Source: Burkholderia sp. NRF60-BP8 (GTDB lineage: Bacteria; Pseudomonadota; Gammaproteobacteria; Burkholderiales; Burkholderiaceae). Taken from it: 64,000 bases of DNA. The notes beneath the pieces are model-generated. The model saw only the letters and a program-made list of their open reading frames with translations. It did no database searches and was not told the DNA's origin. Location: positions 2,728,001 through 2,792,000 of the forward strand of contig NZ_CP013373.1 in assembly GCF_001522585.2 (NCBI RefSeq). The letters run 5' to 3'. A program made the translations under genes and the position numbers. Of the stretch, positions 63,491 through 64,000 are shown in pieces. The number at the start of each line of letters is the position of its first letter. Position 1 is the stretch's first letter.

Positions 63491-64000
63491 ATGTATCTCG
63501 GCATCGACCTCGGCACCTCGGAAGTGAAGGTGCTGCTGCTCGCCCCGGACGGCGCGGTCGTCGGCACCGCCGGCTCGCCGTTCACGGTGTCGCGGCCGCA
63601 TCCGCGCTGGGCCGAACAGCATCCGGACGACTGGTGGCGAGGCACGCTCGCGGCGCTCGCGACGCTGCGCGAGCGGCACCCCCACGCGTTCGCGCAGGTG
63701 CGCGGCATCGGCCTGTCGGGCCAGATGCACGGCGCGGTGCTGCTCGGCCGCGACGATCGCGTGCTGCGCCCGGCGATCCTGTGGAACGACATGCGCAGCG
63801 CCGACGAATGCGCGCTGCTCACCGAGCGCGCGCCCGATCTCCACGCGCTGGCCGGCAACCTCGCGATGCCCGGCTTCACCGCGCCGAAACTGCTGTGGGT
63901 CGCCAGGCACGAACCCGACGTGTTCGCGGCAACCGCGTGCGTGCTGATGCCGAAGGACTACCTGCGATTCCGGCTGACCGGCGCGAAAGTGTCGGACCCG
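63491..64000 (+). CDS. xylB: Xylulokinase (3' end outside window)
   Basis: These are the first 170 codons of a FGGY-family sugar kinase that phosphorylates D-xylulose to xylulose 5-phosphate. The phosphate motif MYLGIDLGTSEVKVLLL starts the protein. GIGLSGQMHGAVLL and PAILWNDMRS with the substrate Asp are typical of XylB rather than glycerol kinase. The end of domain I (LMPKDYLRFRLTG) is reached before the window stops. With dalD it links D-arabinitol to the pentose phosphate pathway. Confidence 0.93.
   Translation, partial: MYLGIDLGTSEVKVLLLAPDGAVVGTAGSPFTVSRPHPRWAEQHPDDWWRGTLAALATLRERHPHAFAQVRGIGLSGQMHGAVLLGRDDRVLRPAILWNDMRSADECALLTERAPDLHALAGNLAMPGFTAPKLLWVARHEPDVFAATACVLMPKDYLRFRLTGAKVSDP

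Overview
The window looks like a stretch of chromosome 1 of a Burkholderia species, most likely of the B. cepacia complex. The basis is very high GC with strong third-position GC, and a familiar housekeeping gene order (sodB-xseA, lpxK-kdsB-adk, murJ-rpsT, argF, murB-yajQ, xerD-ogt, queG/tsaE-amiC) followed by a Burkholderia-type kynurenine operon with its Lrp-type regulator. Species assignment is inference from gene order and protein similarity by eye. I see no IS elements, phage genes, tRNA or rRNA genes, or CRISPR arrays.

Layout. 1-5.2 kb: end of a pseudouridine synthase (rluE), a small secreted Ala/Lys/His-rich protein, a DUF192 protein, a stand-alone second elongation factor G, and a NiCoT nickel/cobalt permease. 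5.4-7.2 kb: a secreted Gly/His/Asn-rich protein built from 15-bp and 48-bp DNA repeats. 7.2-13.7 kb: an aldo/keto reductase, a GntR regulator, a CaiB-type CoA-transferase divergent from an HTH-citrate synthase fusion, a DUF2917 protein and a DHA2-type MFS transporter. 13.9-19.5 kb: a degenerate EAL protein, a methyltransferase, a ketopantoate reductase/Mpo1-like pair, a Crp-family regulator and a chromate transporter.

19.6-46 kb is mostly core metabolism and envelope work: superoxide dismutase, exonuclease VII, lipid A/KDO synthesis (lpxK, kdsB), adenylate kinase, lipid II flippase, ribosomal protein S20, ornithine carbamoyltransferase, MurB, PlsY, YbaK, an acyl-CoA ligase, XerD, Ogt, QueG, TsaE, an AmiC-type amidase, an EamA exporter, pirin, a thioredoxin-TPR chaperone, TcdA, PdxH and a cyclopropane fatty acid synthase.

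46-64 kb is more accessory and catabolic: a DUF72 protein with a disordered N-terminus, MsrA, a methanethiol oxidase translationally coupled to an unfamiliar histidine-bearing membrane protein, a flavin reductase, kynR/kynBUA for tryptophan to anthranilate, and an aromatic operon (benzoylformate decarboxylase, benzaldehyde-type dehydrogenase, a PanE-family dehydrogenase, an AAHS transporter) divergent from a LysR regulator. The window ends in a D-arabinitol dehydrogenase and the first 170 codons of a xylulokinase.

The points I would look at first are these: the PanE-family protein in the mdlC operon as a possible D-mandelate dehydrogenase; the MtoX-linked membrane protein; the HTH-citrate synthase/two-lobed CoA-transferase pair with a palindromic shared promoter; the long inverted repeats in front of dalD and mdlC; a candidate beta-clamp motif in the DUF72 protein; and three short upstream reading frames that overlap the next gene by ATGA.
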